A DNA stretch of 34,432 nucleotides from Tychonema sp. LEGE 06208 (GTDB lineage: Bacteria; Cyanobacteriota; Cyanobacteriia; Cyanobacteriales; Microcoleaceae), in assembly GCF_015207505.1 (NCBI RefSeq), contig NZ_JADEWT010000067.1, forward strand, positions 1 to 34,432, given 5' to 3'. Of the stretch, positions 24,709-33,810 are shown piece by piece. Below the pieces are notes generated by a model. The model did not search any database, was not told the origin of the DNA, and saw only the letters and a list, made by a program, of their open reading frames with translations. How positions within the stretch are numbered: the stretch's first letter is position 1; each line of letters opens with the position of its first letter. The position numbers and the translations under genes are program-made.

Positions 24709-25884
24709 CAATGACTCATCCACATAACTCAAAATCCTCTCAATCCGATTTTCCCATGAAAATTGCTTGACAAAATTTAATGTTTCTGCATAACCTTCGA
24801 TTTTCCTCGGATACTTGGTTAAACAATCTCGAATGCTTTGTGCAAACTGCTGCGGGTTATCCGGTTCGCACCAAGTTGCTGCTATATTTCCCGATTTAAA
24901 TTCCCTTAAAGATGCAATCTCCGTCGCCACAATTGGAGTTCCCGACGCCATATAATCAAAGAACTTCAAAGGAGACGTGAACGTCGCGGCCTCTGTCAAA
25001 CAGTGAGGGTGAGTCAAAACATCCGCAGCTTGCAGCAAGCTAGCCAGTTGATTTTGAGGCAGGTATCCGAGAAAATTAATGTTGTTAACTTGCTTCTCTT
25101 TAGCTAATTTCCGGTATGCTGTAACTTGGGATGAATCCCCACCTGCGATCGCAAATTGAACTTCCGGCAATTCCTCCGCTACATCCACCAGCATATCGAC
25201 ACCTTTAAACGGGTAAAGTCCCCCCGCATAAACTGCTAAATGCTGCCTGTCACCTGCTAATAATTGCTGTCGCCAATTCTCGGCTGCTGCTGCTTGTCTC
25301 GCGAGAAACAAATGGTTAAAACCATTGTGCAGCGTAACTACTTTTTCTGGCGGCATCCCATTCTCAATCATACTCTCTCGAACAGTATCTGCAACAGTTA
25401 CAGCAATTTGAAATAGAGGATTACTCACAATTTCTGGTGCAAATTTCTTGTCTTCATGGTGGTGCTGTTCGTAGATAGCGGGAATTCCGTTTTTAATAGC
25501 AGCTTTGACAAAGTTCCAGTCGCGGCTGTGGACGATTTTAGTTGATTTTAGCAGGTGAATTGGTAAATAATATTTACAAACTATGGTACTCGCATTCGTC
25601 CACTTGTTGTCCCAAAAATCGAGGTGAGGCACTGGCAAATCTGCTACTTTTAATTTTTCCTCAAGATTGTAGATTTTGGCAAGTTTGTCAGCGGGTTTTC
25701 TCGGTTGAAAAGGAAAAAGTAAATCAACCGGATTTAAAGCACTCCAGCCTTTGCGAAGGTATACCAAAACTGCTGGATAACCGAGATTTGCTGCGGCATT
25801 TGCAGAGTGTGCAACTTGAACTAAGCTCGCTACATTGGGTTGCGGCAAGACATTTCTGGTAAAAAATACATAATATTTAGACAT
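24673..25884 (-). CDS. Glycosyltransferase family 4
   Basis: A 403-residue GT-B retaining glycosyltransferase. The N-terminal acceptor domain starts MSKYYVFFTRNVLPQPN. The C-terminal donor domain is typical: VYAGGLYPFKGVDMLVDVAEEL, FLGYLPQNQLASLLQAADVL, and the sugar-nucleotide motif EAATFTSPLKFFDYMASGTPIVAT. ATG 25884 is chosen; the longer frame from 25965 adds codons translated from a heptamer repeat (VNSQQSTINSQQST). The C-terminal VGCVSPQATDN is encoded by the inverted-repeat element at 24578-24708, so the natural end has been replaced or extended. Confidence 0.88.
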   Translation of the reverse strand: MSKYYVFFTRNVLPQPNVASLVQVAHSANAAANLGYPAVLVYLRKGWSALNPVDLLFPFQPRKPADKLAKIYNLEEKLKVADLPVPHLDFWDNKWTNASTIVCKYYLPIHLLKSTKIVHSRDWNFVKAAIKNGIPAIYEQHHHEDKKFAPEIVSNPLFQIAVTVADTVRESMIENGMPPEKVVTLHNGFNHLFLARQAAAAENWRQQLLAGDRQHLAVYAGGLYPFKGVDMLVDVAEELPEVQFAIAGGDSSQVTAYRKLAKEKQVNNINFLGYLPQNQLASLLQAADVLTHPHCLTEAATFTSPLKFFDYMASGTPIVATEIASLREFKSGNIAATWCEPDNPQQFAQSIRDCLTKYPRKIEGYAETLNFVKQFSWENRIERILSYVDESLVGCVSPQATDN

Positions 25885-25889
25885 AGGAA

Positions 25890-25937
25890 TTGTTGATTGT
25901 TGACTGTTGATTGTTGACTGTTGACTGTTGACTATTA
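25890..25937. repeat. Heptamer array (TTGACTG)n upstream of GT4
   Basis: About six copies of TTGACTG/TTGATTG, lying within 6 bases of the GT4 start codon and replacing a normal leader. Confidence 0.8.
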
Positions 25938-26003
25938 AGGATCGAAAACTTAATAACTTAAACACCTCCTACAGTTCTTTCTCTTGTAAGTTGCAAGATC
26001 GAA

Positions 26004-26047
26004 GGAGGCAGAGCCTCCGGATCTGCATTACCAGGCTCTGCCTGGTA
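26004..26047. repeat. REP-like palindromes around GGCAGAGCC
   Basis: GGAGGCAGAGCCTCC (26004-26018) and TACCAGGCTCTGCCTGGTA (26029-26047) are two perfect or near-perfect palindromes with complementary cores, a dispersed intergenic repeat. Confidence 0.7.
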
Positions 26048-26050
26048 ACG

Positions 26051-26136
26051 AGCAACTAACAACTAACAACTAACAACTAATAACTAATAACTAATAACCA
26101 ATAACCAATAACCAATAACCAATAACCAATAACAAC
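26051..26136. repeat. Heptamer array (AACTAAC / ATAACCA)n
   Basis: About twelve heptamer units: first AACTAAC, then AACTAAT, then ATAACCA. The change of unit along the array suggests stepwise mutation and expansion. It ends just before the ABC exporter stop codon. Confidence 0.85.
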
Positions 26137-26139
26137 TAC

Positions 26140-28143
26140 CTACTTTTTAACAGTCTGACGTTTGATAGTATTTTCTATAAATTCTAAGGTTTTAAAAATA
26201 TTAGCAGCCGAGTGAAATGATTCTCTAATTAACTCGTCTTTTTCTTCGGGAGAATCTACCATTTCATCTACTAGCAATTTGAGGTAAGCTATCATGGGAG
26301 TCAGGCGAGTGCGAATTTCGTAAGAACCTCTAATTAGTGCTTCGTCACGAGCGGTTTCTTCGGCAAATTGCACTGAATACAAGCGAGTGTAGTAACCTCC
26401 TTTTGCTAGCAATTCTTCGTGGGAACCTATTTCTACTACTTGTCCGCGATCGATTACGGCGATTTTGTGGGCTTTTTGGACTGTGGAGAGGCGGTGGGCG
26501 ATTACTAAGGTTGTGCGATCGCAACTCAATTTCTCGATCGCCGATTGCACATATCTTTCGGAAACCGTATCCAGGGAACTCGTAGCCTCGTCTAAAATTA
26601 AAATTTCCGGGTTTTGCAGCAAAGCTCTAGCAATGGAAATTCTCTGACGCTGCCCTCCCGATAATATTACACCCCGATCGCCAATTTGAGTATTCAACCC
26701 CTCCGGCAACAGTTCGATAAACTCATAAGCATTCGCTCCCCGCGCCGCTTCGACAATTTCTGCCTCACTCGCTTGGGGCCTAGCGTAAGCAATGTTGTCG
26801 CGCACCGAAGCATTAAACAAAAACGTATCTTGGCTAACAATACCCATCGCTTTTCTGAGACTTTTTAGCTCAAATTCCCGCAAATCCGTCCCATCTATCG
26901 AAATATTACCTTCAGTAGGATCGTAAAATCGCGGCAGTAAATCTGCCAAAGTTGACTTACCAGAACCCGAAGTTCCTACCAAAGCCAAAGTAGTGCCGTG
27001 AGGGAGAAATAAATCAATTTTTTGAAGAACTAAATTCTTGTGATTCGGATAACTAAAAGATACTTTATTAAAACTAATTCCCGATCGCAAATGAGTGTAC
27101 GGCACAGAACCGTTCAGCATAAACGGCTTGTCATCGCAGCTCAAAAAATCATTAACCACCTCTACACTAGCCGACGTATTCGCAAATTGGCTGCGCCCGC
27201 TATTCAACTGAGAAATCAAAGGAATTAACCGAAAAAGTACCAATAAATAGGTCAATAAAACCGTTGAAATCGACTCTATTTCATTTGCAAATATTGTGCG
27301 ACCTATAAATACAATCAAAAGAATAACTATTAAATTAACAACTTCGTTAATTGGGGCGATCGCCGCATAATTTACCTGAGCTTGAAAATCTGCGTGTTCT
27401 CGCCTTTGAATTAAATGCTTGATCCGCTGATACTCCCTTTCCTCGTTCCCCGTTGACTTGACCAGCCGAATCCCAGTTATAGTTTCCAACACCCTAACCG
27501 AATAATCCTTCGACATTTCAGAAAGCACCATGCCAAAATGCTTAGAACGGTGAATAATATATTGATTTGTCCAAGCAACTAACGCCAGCAAAACTGTAGC
27601 TGTCACCGTCAGTTTCCACGAGATAGAAAGCAGCAAACCCACAAACACCAAAACAGTAATTGAAGTAGTAAACATTCCGATCGCCGTACCAACTGCACTA
27701 GCCGTCCTGCCAATCTCTCCGCCCAATCTATTAATTAAATCCCCGACTTTAGTTTTGGAGTAAAAATCCAAATCTACTTCTAACAACAACCGCAAACCTG
27801 CTTCTCGCAAATCAAAAGTCAGAGAGCGCGTCAGAGAAGTAGCCACTAAAGTATTGATATAACTCGCAATATTTTTCAAAAAGATTGCCACAAAAATCGC
27901 CGCTGTCATCAACATTAAACGCTGATTTTCGGGCATTCCTTCAAAGGGATACATCAAAGTTTTAATGAGAGTTGGAGCGCCGCGCAGCTCCACCGCTTCA
28001 TCCAAAAAATTTAAAAGCACCGGTACAATCAGAGTAGTGCTGATACCGCTGAATAAAGCCCCAGAAAAGCCCAGGATCACAGTTAATAAAATCCTGCCGG
28101 GATATCGTCTGGCAAATTTTAGGAGTAGCTTATTCGCAGACAT
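26140..28143 (-). CDS. ABC exporter (MsbA/HepA-like) with HisKA-like C-terminal extension
   Basis: A 667-residue half-transporter, predicted homodimer, exporting a lipid-linked glycan or lipid. Six membrane helices span about residues 15-310. The ATPase domain is complete: Walker A GTSGSGKST (390-398), Q-loop Gln438, signature LSGGQ (494-498), Walker B ILILDE (514-519) with catalytic Glu519, and H-loop His550. Unusually, residues about 597-660 add a helical tail reading GSYEIRTRLTPMIAYLKLLV then LIRESFHSAANIFKTLEFIE, which resembles the dimerisation/phosphoacceptor (HisKA) helices of histidine kinases, but with Tyr where the phosphorylated His should be and Arg for the following Pro. It is the central gene of the glycan locus, comparable to HepA in heterocyst envelope formation, but not demonstrably the same. 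Confidence 0.9.
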   Translation of the reverse strand: MSANKLLLKFARRYPGRILLTVILGFSGALFSGISTTLIVPVLLNFLDEAVELRGAPTLIKTLMYPFEGMPENQRLMLMTAAIFVAIFLKNIASYINTLVATSLTRSLTFDLREAGLRLLLEVDLDFYSKTKVGDLINRLGGEIGRTASAVGTAIGMFTTSITVLVFVGLLLSISWKLTVTATVLLALVAWTNQYIIHRSKHFGMVLSEMSKDYSVRVLETITGIRLVKSTGNEEREYQRIKHLIQRREHADFQAQVNYAAIAPINEVVNLIVILLIVFIGRTIFANEIESISTVLLTYLLVLFRLIPLISQLNSGRSQFANTSASVEVVNDFLSCDDKPFMLNGSVPYTHLRSGISFNKVSFSYPNHKNLVLQKIDLFLPHGTTLALVGTSGSGKSTLADLLPRFYDPTEGNISIDGTDLREFELKSLRKAMGIVSQDTFLFNASVRDNIAYARPQASEAEIVEAARGANAYEFIELLPEGLNTQIGDRGVILSGGQRQRISIARALLQNPEILILDEATSSLDTVSERYVQSAIEKLSCDRTTLVIAHRLSTVQKAHKIAVIDRGQVVEIGSHEELLAKGGYYTRLYSVQFAEETARDEALIRGSYEIRTRLTPMIAYLKLLVDEMVDSPEEKDELIRESFHSAANIFKTLEFIENTIKRQTVKK

Positions 28144-28222
28144 GAAGCGTTCCCAGCTAAACAGTATGGCATTTCAAAATATTCTTTAATTGCACCCAGT
28201 TATTCTTCCTCCATTCAGTCGC

Positions 28223-29386
28223 TTAAATATCACCGACACTACCTAAAATTATTTCTGAAAGTATCAGTGCCATTGCTTGAATGCTATATTTTTTTACGCA
28301 TCTTTCCCGAGCTTTCATTCCTTGCAAATTCGCGACGGTCAAATTTTGAAATATCCATTGAATTTTTTGGGAAATTTGAGCGGGAGAACTTGGCTCGACT
28401 AAATAACCAGTTCCTCCTAAAATTGCCGGAATATCCCCCACCCGTGTAGACAAAACAGGCTTAGCCATTGCCATTCCATCTGTCAGCTTGAGCGGAAACT
28501 GAGCCACCGCTGTCAGAGTCTCTCGCTGAGGAACAACGACAACGTGAGCCGCCGCCACAACTTCAGGCATCGTCTCGACTGGAAATCTTGGCAGTTTAAC
28601 AATCCAACGTCCCCATTGTTGCATAAGTCTATCATCATAATCGTCATAAGGACTTCCGCCGACGATCGCTAATTTTAAATCCGGCTCGTTTAACTGTTCG
28701 AGGGCCATCAAAACATCCTCAACACCTTTGTGAGGTCGAGGCGCACCCGGAAACATTAATATTCTATACCCAGACAAGCCATAACGCTCTCTGCTCAATT
28801 CAGGATTGTATTTAGCAGGATCGAAAATTTTAGTATCCTTACCGTTCGGCAAATATACACCACCAAAACGCTGTTGTAAAAATTTAGTATGAACGGTGAC
28901 TGCATTAGCACGGTGGATTAAACTTTCCATCCACTTGATATATAGCGGGTGATCGGGTTTTCTCAATTGACCGTTTTGTTTTAAAATATCTCGATAAAGT
29001 TGTTTAAAAGAAGGACGATATTTCCATTCATCTGGATCGCACCAGCTTAGTTCCCAGTCATCAATATCTAAAATCACAGGGCGCAGAGTCTCCAGTTTTT
29101 TTAGCAGCGATAAACCAAAGCTTGTGGGTTTAGGTTTGACTGCATAAATAATATCTCCATCTATTTTTTTCAAAATTTTTTGAGCATCCATCAAAAACGT
29201 GGGATAGTTTGTCCCTGGTATCGCACAGACTGGGATGTTTGCAGGAGGAATCGCGTACAATTCTTGACCAAACTTAAATCCAACAACTTCTACCTCGTAG
29301 TTAAGCTCGATCAGGACTTGAGCTAAGAGAAAGGCACGAATTGCGCTTGCTCCCGATAAATCGCTCACCACTAATGAAACTTTCAC
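28223..29386 (-). CDS. Glycosyltransferase family 4
   Basis: A 387-residue GT-B enzyme. The N-terminal domain begins VSLVVSDLSGASAIRAFLLAQ; the C-terminal domain has FPGAPRPHKGVEDVLMALEQL, AIVGGSPYDD, and the donor-site region FPLKLTDGMAMAKPVLSTRVGDIP. The start is GTG at 29386, the first residue before the conserved beta-strand. In the N-terminal half it carries an unusual DIDDWELSW stretch (residues about 107-115), seen in some cell-surface glycosyltransferases. Sugar specificity is unknown. It lies 79 bases before the ABC exporter. Confidence 0.88.
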   Translation of the reverse strand: MKVSLVVSDLSGASAIRAFLLAQVLIELNYEVEVVGFKFGQELYAIPPANIPVCAIPGTNYPTFLMDAQKILKKIDGDIIYAVKPKPTSFGLSLLKKLETLRPVILDIDDWELSWCDPDEWKYRPSFKQLYRDILKQNGQLRKPDHPLYIKWMESLIHRANAVTVHTKFLQQRFGGVYLPNGKDTKIFDPAKYNPELSRERYGLSGYRILMFPGAPRPHKGVEDVLMALEQLNEPDLKLAIVGGSPYDDYDDRLMQQWGRWIVKLPRFPVETMPEVVAAAHVVVVPQRETLTAVAQFPLKLTDGMAMAKPVLSTRVGDIPAILGGTGYLVEPSSPAQISQKIQWIFQNLTVANLQGMKARERCVKKYSIQAMALILSEIILGSVGDI

Positions 29387-29726
29387 TGAGCATTTTTTTT
29401 AACATTTACTTAATTTTCCTGCTTAACTGACCTTTTGTCAAGGCGATCGAAACTTGGGTTTTCAGACAAAAGAAATGGAGTTTTTAACCGAGGGAAAGCT
29501 CACTTGCTAAGTAAGTCATTGGTCCTTGGCCATCAGTCATCAGTCATCAGTCATTAGTAGGGGGGAATTTAGCTAATGATCTATGATACAAATGACTGAA
29601 AAATGGGCTCAACCCGCCCTCTTGCTCTTGCTTGTTCTAGGTAAATTCTCGGATGTATTGACGCTATTGTTTAAATTTATTGCCAGAATTTTGTTACTTT
29701 TGATGCTGTTTCGCAGCCAATTTCAA
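29387..29726. other. 340-base intergenic region in the glycan locus
   Basis: Contains a short (CATCAGT)n heptamer array at 29531-29556 and one GGCGATCG site near 29441, otherwise AT-rich sequence. No gene is seen. It is the longest gap in the glycan locus and could hold a promoter for the genes downstream on the minus strand. Confidence 0.5.
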
Positions 29727-30554
29727 TTATTTTAAACGCCAGGGATTGTTGAGTTGATTTGGTAAAAATATTTTAGCAGTGCGATCGACTATTCGAGTCA
29801 AGAGCGATCGCGTGACGTTCTTTGCGTACTGCGGGCGGTAGGGATAGGTGCAGTGCATAACTTTAATCGGTTTGTCGATCGCATAAGCATCTTTCCACTT
29901 ATCCAAGTAGTTGTAAACAGGCGACAATGTTGTCATTTTCGGTTGGACAAATTCCACAGCCGCCGCAAAAGCACCTTGGTCTTTCAATAATAGCACATTT
30001 TGGTTGACCACTACTATCTCGAAATATTTCTTAAAACTTTGGAAAACTTCGCAATTTTTACTGCTTTTCGTAAAAGCGATAAACCCGCCGTTGTATTGAA
30101 TGCTATTTTCATTTAGTGGCAATCCGACCGATTGCAAAGTTGACAGGATGTCCTGCTTAATTCTTAATAAATTTGCAGCTTTAGCAATTGCTGGCTGCAC
30201 ATCTTCTGTCACCAACAAATCCACTTCGTCAAGATAGTCGAAAACTTCATCTATTGGCGACAACAAACAAATATCGCAGTCCATATAAATAGTTTTGTCA
30301 AACGAAGATTCTCGGTACAAAGCCAGTTTAGCTTGGCGCGAGGCTAAAACAGGATTTTCGTGAGATGGTGCAGGTTTCAATATGACTTTTCCAAATACCT
30401 GAAGTAAAGGATATAAAATTTGAGGCACTCTATCTATTAAAATAATAATTGGTTCCTGGTGAAATTTCCTGATTGAAGCCAAAAAATGAATGCAATCTTG
30501 GAATGAGTAAAGACCTGTTAAAATAGTGATAAATCCCTTGGTTTCTACTGTCAT
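29727..30554 (-). CDS. GT8-like glycosyltransferase
   Basis: A 275-residue GT-A-fold transferase. It starts GFITILTGLYSFQDCIHFLAS and has IDRV at 40-43. The metal-binding DXD is Asp-Cys-Asp at 92-94 (IYMDCDICLLSPIDEVF). SIQYNGGFIAF (about 151-161) and KDQGAFAAAVEF (about 196-207) match the acceptor/donor contact segments of GT8-like enzymes; MHCTYPYRPQ closes the fold. The start ATG at 30554 leaves 83 bases to the GT14-like gene. Confidence 0.82.
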   Translation of the reverse strand: MTVETKGFITILTGLYSFQDCIHFLASIRKFHQEPIIILIDRVPQILYPLLQVFGKVILKPAPSHENPVLASRQAKLALYRESSFDKTIYMDCDICLLSPIDEVFDYLDEVDLLVTEDVQPAIAKAANLLRIKQDILSTLQSVGLPLNENSIQYNGGFIAFTKSSKNCEVFQSFKKYFEIVVVNQNVLLLKDQGAFAAAVEFVQPKMTTLSPVYNYLDKWKDAYAIDKPIKVMHCTYPYRPQYAKNVTRSLLTRIVDRTAKIFLPNQLNNPWRLK

Positions 30555-30601
30555 TAAAAAATTAACTACTTTAGTTTTGTGGACTTTGGCGTTCAGGTTT
30601 T

Positions 30602-30630
30602 GAGGCGGACTGAAAGCCTCACTACGAACC
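30602..30630. repeat. GAGGC..GACTGAAA..GCCTC repeat
   Basis: A short stem GAGGC/GCCTC followed by ACTACGAACC, related to the unit at 5072-5087. Confidence 0.5.
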
Positions 30631-30637
30631 GAGTTTT

Positions 30638-31570
30638 TTAAGTGAAAATTAAGGAATCTAATTTGTCAATAATTTCCGCATCTTGTTTGATGTCAAACTT
30701 GCGCGCAAAGTGAAAGTTGCCGTTAGTAATTGTCGCATAATCTTGCACTGTCAGCGTTCTTGGCGAACCTGCTATCGCATTGGTATAATCAATATAGCGT
30801 TTGTCGTCATTCACGAGATTTAAGTTTTTATTGTTGACTAAGATAGTCTGGATGAAAGACTCTTCTGGGACTACTGTTTTTTGATAATAGTCCACAAAAT
30901 CCGGGCGAGTATTAACAAAATCTTTGATGTATTCAACGCACTTTCTAGAGAGAGTGTACCACGCCCAGCCGCCGTAGCAGATAAACCGATCGCTAAATAA
31001 GGTCGATCGGCGCGGTATCCCCACCAGCGGGCCGTAACTCAGGTAAAATTGCAGCGGAGTCAATTTTTGCACCGCCGACAACTGCTGAAATTCTTTCAAA
31101 AAATTGTAACTCCAGCGGCCGGGAATTCGCCAGTAACGGCAATAATACCGCTTGAATCCTTTCTGTTTGTCCCAAGGTATTCCCTCAGCCAAAACATCCC
31201 AATACCGAATAAAACCATCCGAGTCTGTTTTCGCGAGAAACTCCTCAGTTTTTGACAGCGGTTGAGTGGGATAATCTTGGCCGGTTAAATTAATCAGCCA
31301 GTCAAAATCAGAATTATTGGCAAATAACCAATCAATTGCATTTAAATAGGGTTGAACTTGACAAGAAAAATCAGCGCGGATCAAATATTCTTGATTGGTC
31401 AACAAATGAATATCTGACAATTCTTGCAGCGGAGTCAAGTCTAAATCGCATCTATTAAAGTTGTGATTGATGAGGATTTGAGCGTGAGGAGTCGATTTTT
31501 TTATAGCGCGAACCAGGCGATAAATTTGTTGGGGATTTTGATGGGTTTGGATAAAATAGCAAATTTTCAC
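30638..31570 (-). CDS. GT14-like (core-2/I-branching) beta-1,6-glycosyltransferase
   Basis: A 310-residue protein resembling family GT14 N-acetylglucosaminyltransferases, including bacterial forms in capsule and exopolysaccharide clusters. Signatures: KICYFIQTHQNPQQIYRLVR at the N-terminus, DWLINLTGQDYPTQPL (about 88-103), CYGGWAWYTLSRKCVEYI (about 207-224), and VVPEESFIQTIL (about 242-253) with the catalytic-type Glu; FARKFD near the end. It has no DXD motif, as expected in GT14. The stop lies 83 bases from the next gene, while its start is 2 bases after the stop of the GT1-like gene, so those two are tightly coupled. Confidence 0.87.
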   Translation of the reverse strand: MKICYFIQTHQNPQQIYRLVRAIKKSTPHAQILINHNFNRCDLDLTPLQELSDIHLLTNQEYLIRADFSCQVQPYLNAIDWLFANNSDFDWLINLTGQDYPTQPLSKTEEFLAKTDSDGFIRYWDVLAEGIPWDKQKGFKRYYCRYWRIPGRWSYNFLKEFQQLSAVQKLTPLQFYLSYGPLVGIPRRSTLFSDRFICYGGWAWYTLSRKCVEYIKDFVNTRPDFVDYYQKTVVPEESFIQTILVNNKNLNLVNDDKRYIDYTNAIAGSPRTLTVQDYATITNGNFHFARKFDIKQDAEIIDKLDSLIFT

Positions 31571-31572
31571 GG

Positions 31573-32631
31573 CTATTTCTTAGAGATAAATTGATTGAGG
31601 CGGCTTTGGAGGCGGTTTGCTTTCATAATTAGATGGCGGCGGGTTAAAAATATTTGCTGCTGCCAAATAGATGCGGTACACCAACGATAATAAGCAGGAA
31701 CGGCTACGTTTGTCAAAAAATTGCGCCACTGCGAAATAATCTGGGAATTTGCCGTTTCCTGCGCTCTGATTCTACCATTTTCGATCGTTGCCGCGCGCAA
31801 ATTACGATCGCCCCGCAGCATTTCAACAGCAGCAATCGCTTCCTCCGGCGAAGCTACTTCTATGTAATCAAGTTCGCTTTTGCGTTCCCTGCGGTATGCA
31901 GATTCGCGTCCCAGAACCGCCGGAATGCCCGCGTGCCAAGCGTTAATCAATTTCGAGGGAGGTTTCGAGTCAAAAGTGAGTTCGCCCTCAAAACTGCGAA
32001 CAGCCACAATCACATCAACTTTACTGTAATCGTGCCAGCGATCGCACCCCACGACTTGCCAATCCAAACCCAAAACGCCGAGTTTTTCGCCCCAGGATGG
32101 TGCTTGCAATTCCGGTGCTAGACTGTCTAAAACGCCGAAGAAGGCTGCATTTTTAAAGATTTCGCCCCGGCCCGCATCGCGGGGAATCAACCCTGGTTGC
32201 AGCCAAAATTTGAGCGGATGACACTGCCATAAAAATGGCGATCGACTAAATAGCGGATCGCGATCGTTCTGCACCACTTGTAACTGAGCGTAAGGGTGAG
32301 GTTCTCTATCCACTTTAATACAAACAACCAGCAACTTTGGCAGCGGTTGTAAATTATCGGATAAAAAATCTCGATGGGACAGCACGATGCCTTCATCCGG
32401 CATAAAATCTATTAATTGACATGGCAACCCGTCCGCTTTCAAATAAAGATAAGTTTGCAGAGTCCAATCATACTTGCCCCGGCCGTACCTGCTACCCCAA
32501 GAACTCATCCACTGCCAGTATTCTTGAGGAATTTCTGGCATTTTTCCTGCAGGCCACTGGCTTTTAGGAATGTAAAAATAAATCGGCGGCCAACTTTCAT
32601 TCATTTCTTTATCCAGCCTGCTATTTGTCAA
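31573..32631 (-). CDS. Glycosyltransferase (GT1-like, exostosin-like C-terminus)
   Basis: A 352-residue protein with a GT-B-type C-terminal half: VDVIVAVRSFEGELTFDSKP followed by PSKLINAWHAGIPAVLGRES, which resembles the nucleotide-sugar site of family 1/4 enzymes, then YIEVASPEEAIAAVEML. The N-terminus is less typical (PPIYFYIPKSQWP). An alternative start is the ATG at 32604 (MNESWPP). It is the first gene of the minus-strand glycan locus, after a 409-base divergent region, so the promoter for the locus should lie upstream. Exact family and specificity are uncertain. Confidence 0.75.
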   Translation of the reverse strand: MTNSRLDKEMNESWPPIYFYIPKSQWPAGKMPEIPQEYWQWMSSWGSRYGRGKYDWTLQTYLYLKADGLPCQLIDFMPDEGIVLSHRDFLSDNLQPLPKLLVVCIKVDREPHPYAQLQVVQNDRDPLFSRSPFLWQCHPLKFWLQPGLIPRDAGRGEIFKNAAFFGVLDSLAPELQAPSWGEKLGVLGLDWQVVGCDRWHDYSKVDVIVAVRSFEGELTFDSKPPSKLINAWHAGIPAVLGRESAYRRERKSELDYIEVASPEEAIAAVEMLRGDRNLRAATIENGRIRAQETANSQIISQWRNFLTNVAVPAYYRWCTASIWQQQIFLTRRHLIMKANRLQSRLNQFISKK

Positions 32632-33040
32632 GTATCGATCGGCTCATTTTCTATTTTAATACGCTTGGGTTAAAACTGCTTATCCCTTCCAAAAATTCCT
32701 CCGATACGCCCTACTATCTCGATGGCTTGGGGACTAGGGGGTATGGGATGAAATCTCCAACTATAACAACTTTTAAGTAAACCGTCTTAGGCAAAAATGC
32801 AGTTTTTTGGTGTAGACTATTTAGATGAATCAAATTATCTTCAAAAAACATCGCACTGTTACCAAAGAAACTGACTTGTTCAGCGAATCTTGCGTGAAGA
32901 CGCATCTTGTTGTTAAAAAATTCGGTTTTTGACTGCCCGCTAAGACGGTTGAAAAATATCGCACATTCCACGCTATAGTAAAATATAACTATCCCCAAAT
33001 CGCTACCACGGCGTACTCTCACCCCAAAACCGATCGAACA
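32632..33040. other. Divergent intergenic region (glycan locus / DUF2786)
   Basis: Probable promoter region for both sides. A loose sigma-70-type pair, TTGAAA (32949-32954) and TATAGT (32974-32979) with a long 19-base spacer, lies about 60 bases before the DUF2786 start. An open frame of 102 codons on the minus strand (32714-33022) is judged spurious: no ribosome site, no family features. Nothing else is recognised. Confidence 0.45.
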
Positions 33041-33760
33041 ATGGCAGATACAAGTATTGTTGAAAAAATTAAAAAGCTGTTAGCCCTCGCTACCTCATCC
33101 AATGAAAATGAATCGACGGCGGCGGCCGAAAAAGCTTCGGTTTTACTGGCGCAGTATAATCTCAGCCTCGCTGATTTAGGCCCGAATCACCAAGAAGAAA
33201 TGGGCGAAAGCGGAGTTGAAACCACCTCCAAATTTGTGACTTGGAAAATGATGCTGCTGTCGGGAATTGCTGAAGCTAACGGTTGTACTGGTATGCGGAA
33301 CACTTATACTGGTAATATGTTTTTGGTGGGAAGCTCTACAAATCTGATTGTTTGCAAGCACCTTTACGAGTATTTGAGTTCTGCGATCGAGAAACGGGCG
33401 AAATACCGCAAGGGAAGCGGCCGGGGATTGGCGTATCTGAATGCTTTTCGGGTGGGATGCGCCACAAGGCTGAGACAGCGATTGCTGGAACAAAAGCGGG
33501 AGATGGAGGAGTCTGGGATTCCGGGTACGGCTGATACGGTGGCGACTCCTGCGATTGTAGTGCGATCGATGTTTGAGAAGAATCAACAGGCGATCGCCGA
33601 TTATTTAAAAGGCCGAGGTGTTAAAGTTAAAACGAGAACAGATTCTCAAGTCAGCAGCGAGGCTGGCTTTAATTCTGGCTATGAAGTGGGCGACAAAATT
33701 AGTTTGCAAAAGCAAGTCCAGCCGCCAGAGGATATGAAACAACTTAATGAGTGTGTTTGA
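33041..33760 (+). CDS. DUF2786-domain protein
   Basis: A 239-residue soluble protein. Residues 6-46 (IVEKIKKLLALATSSNENES to AQYNLSLADL) are a clear DUF2786 domain, and the remainder (KFVTWKMMLLSGIAEANGC, LVGSSTNLIVCKHLYEYLSS, GLAYLNAFRVGCATRLRQRL) is the associated DUF7168-type segment, which in related proteins resembles a zinc-peptidase-like or phage-borne module. Family members are often found in phages and plasmids; function is not known. It lies between the glycan locus and transposase fragments, alone on its strand. A loose promoter and no strong ribosome site are seen. Confidence 0.85.
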   Translation: MADTSIVEKIKKLLALATSSNENESTAAAEKASVLLAQYNLSLADLGPNHQEEMGESGVETTSKFVTWKMMLLSGIAEANGCTGMRNTYTGNMFLVGSSTNLIVCKHLYEYLSSAIEKRAKYRKGSGRGLAYLNAFRVGCATRLRQRLLEQKREMEESGIPGTADTVATPAIVVRSMFEKNQQAIADYLKGRGVKVKTRTDSQVSSEAGFNSGYEVGDKISLQKQVQPPEDMKQLNECV

Positions 33761-33810
33761 GTTCGGGATTGTTGTTTTACAAAGGAAAGTGCCATGTCAG
33801 ACCTAGAAAT

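Noticed and set aside
32714-33022. 102-codon minus-strand open frame in the divergent region
   Set aside because: No family resemblance, odd composition and no ribosome site; it occupies the region expected to hold two promoters.
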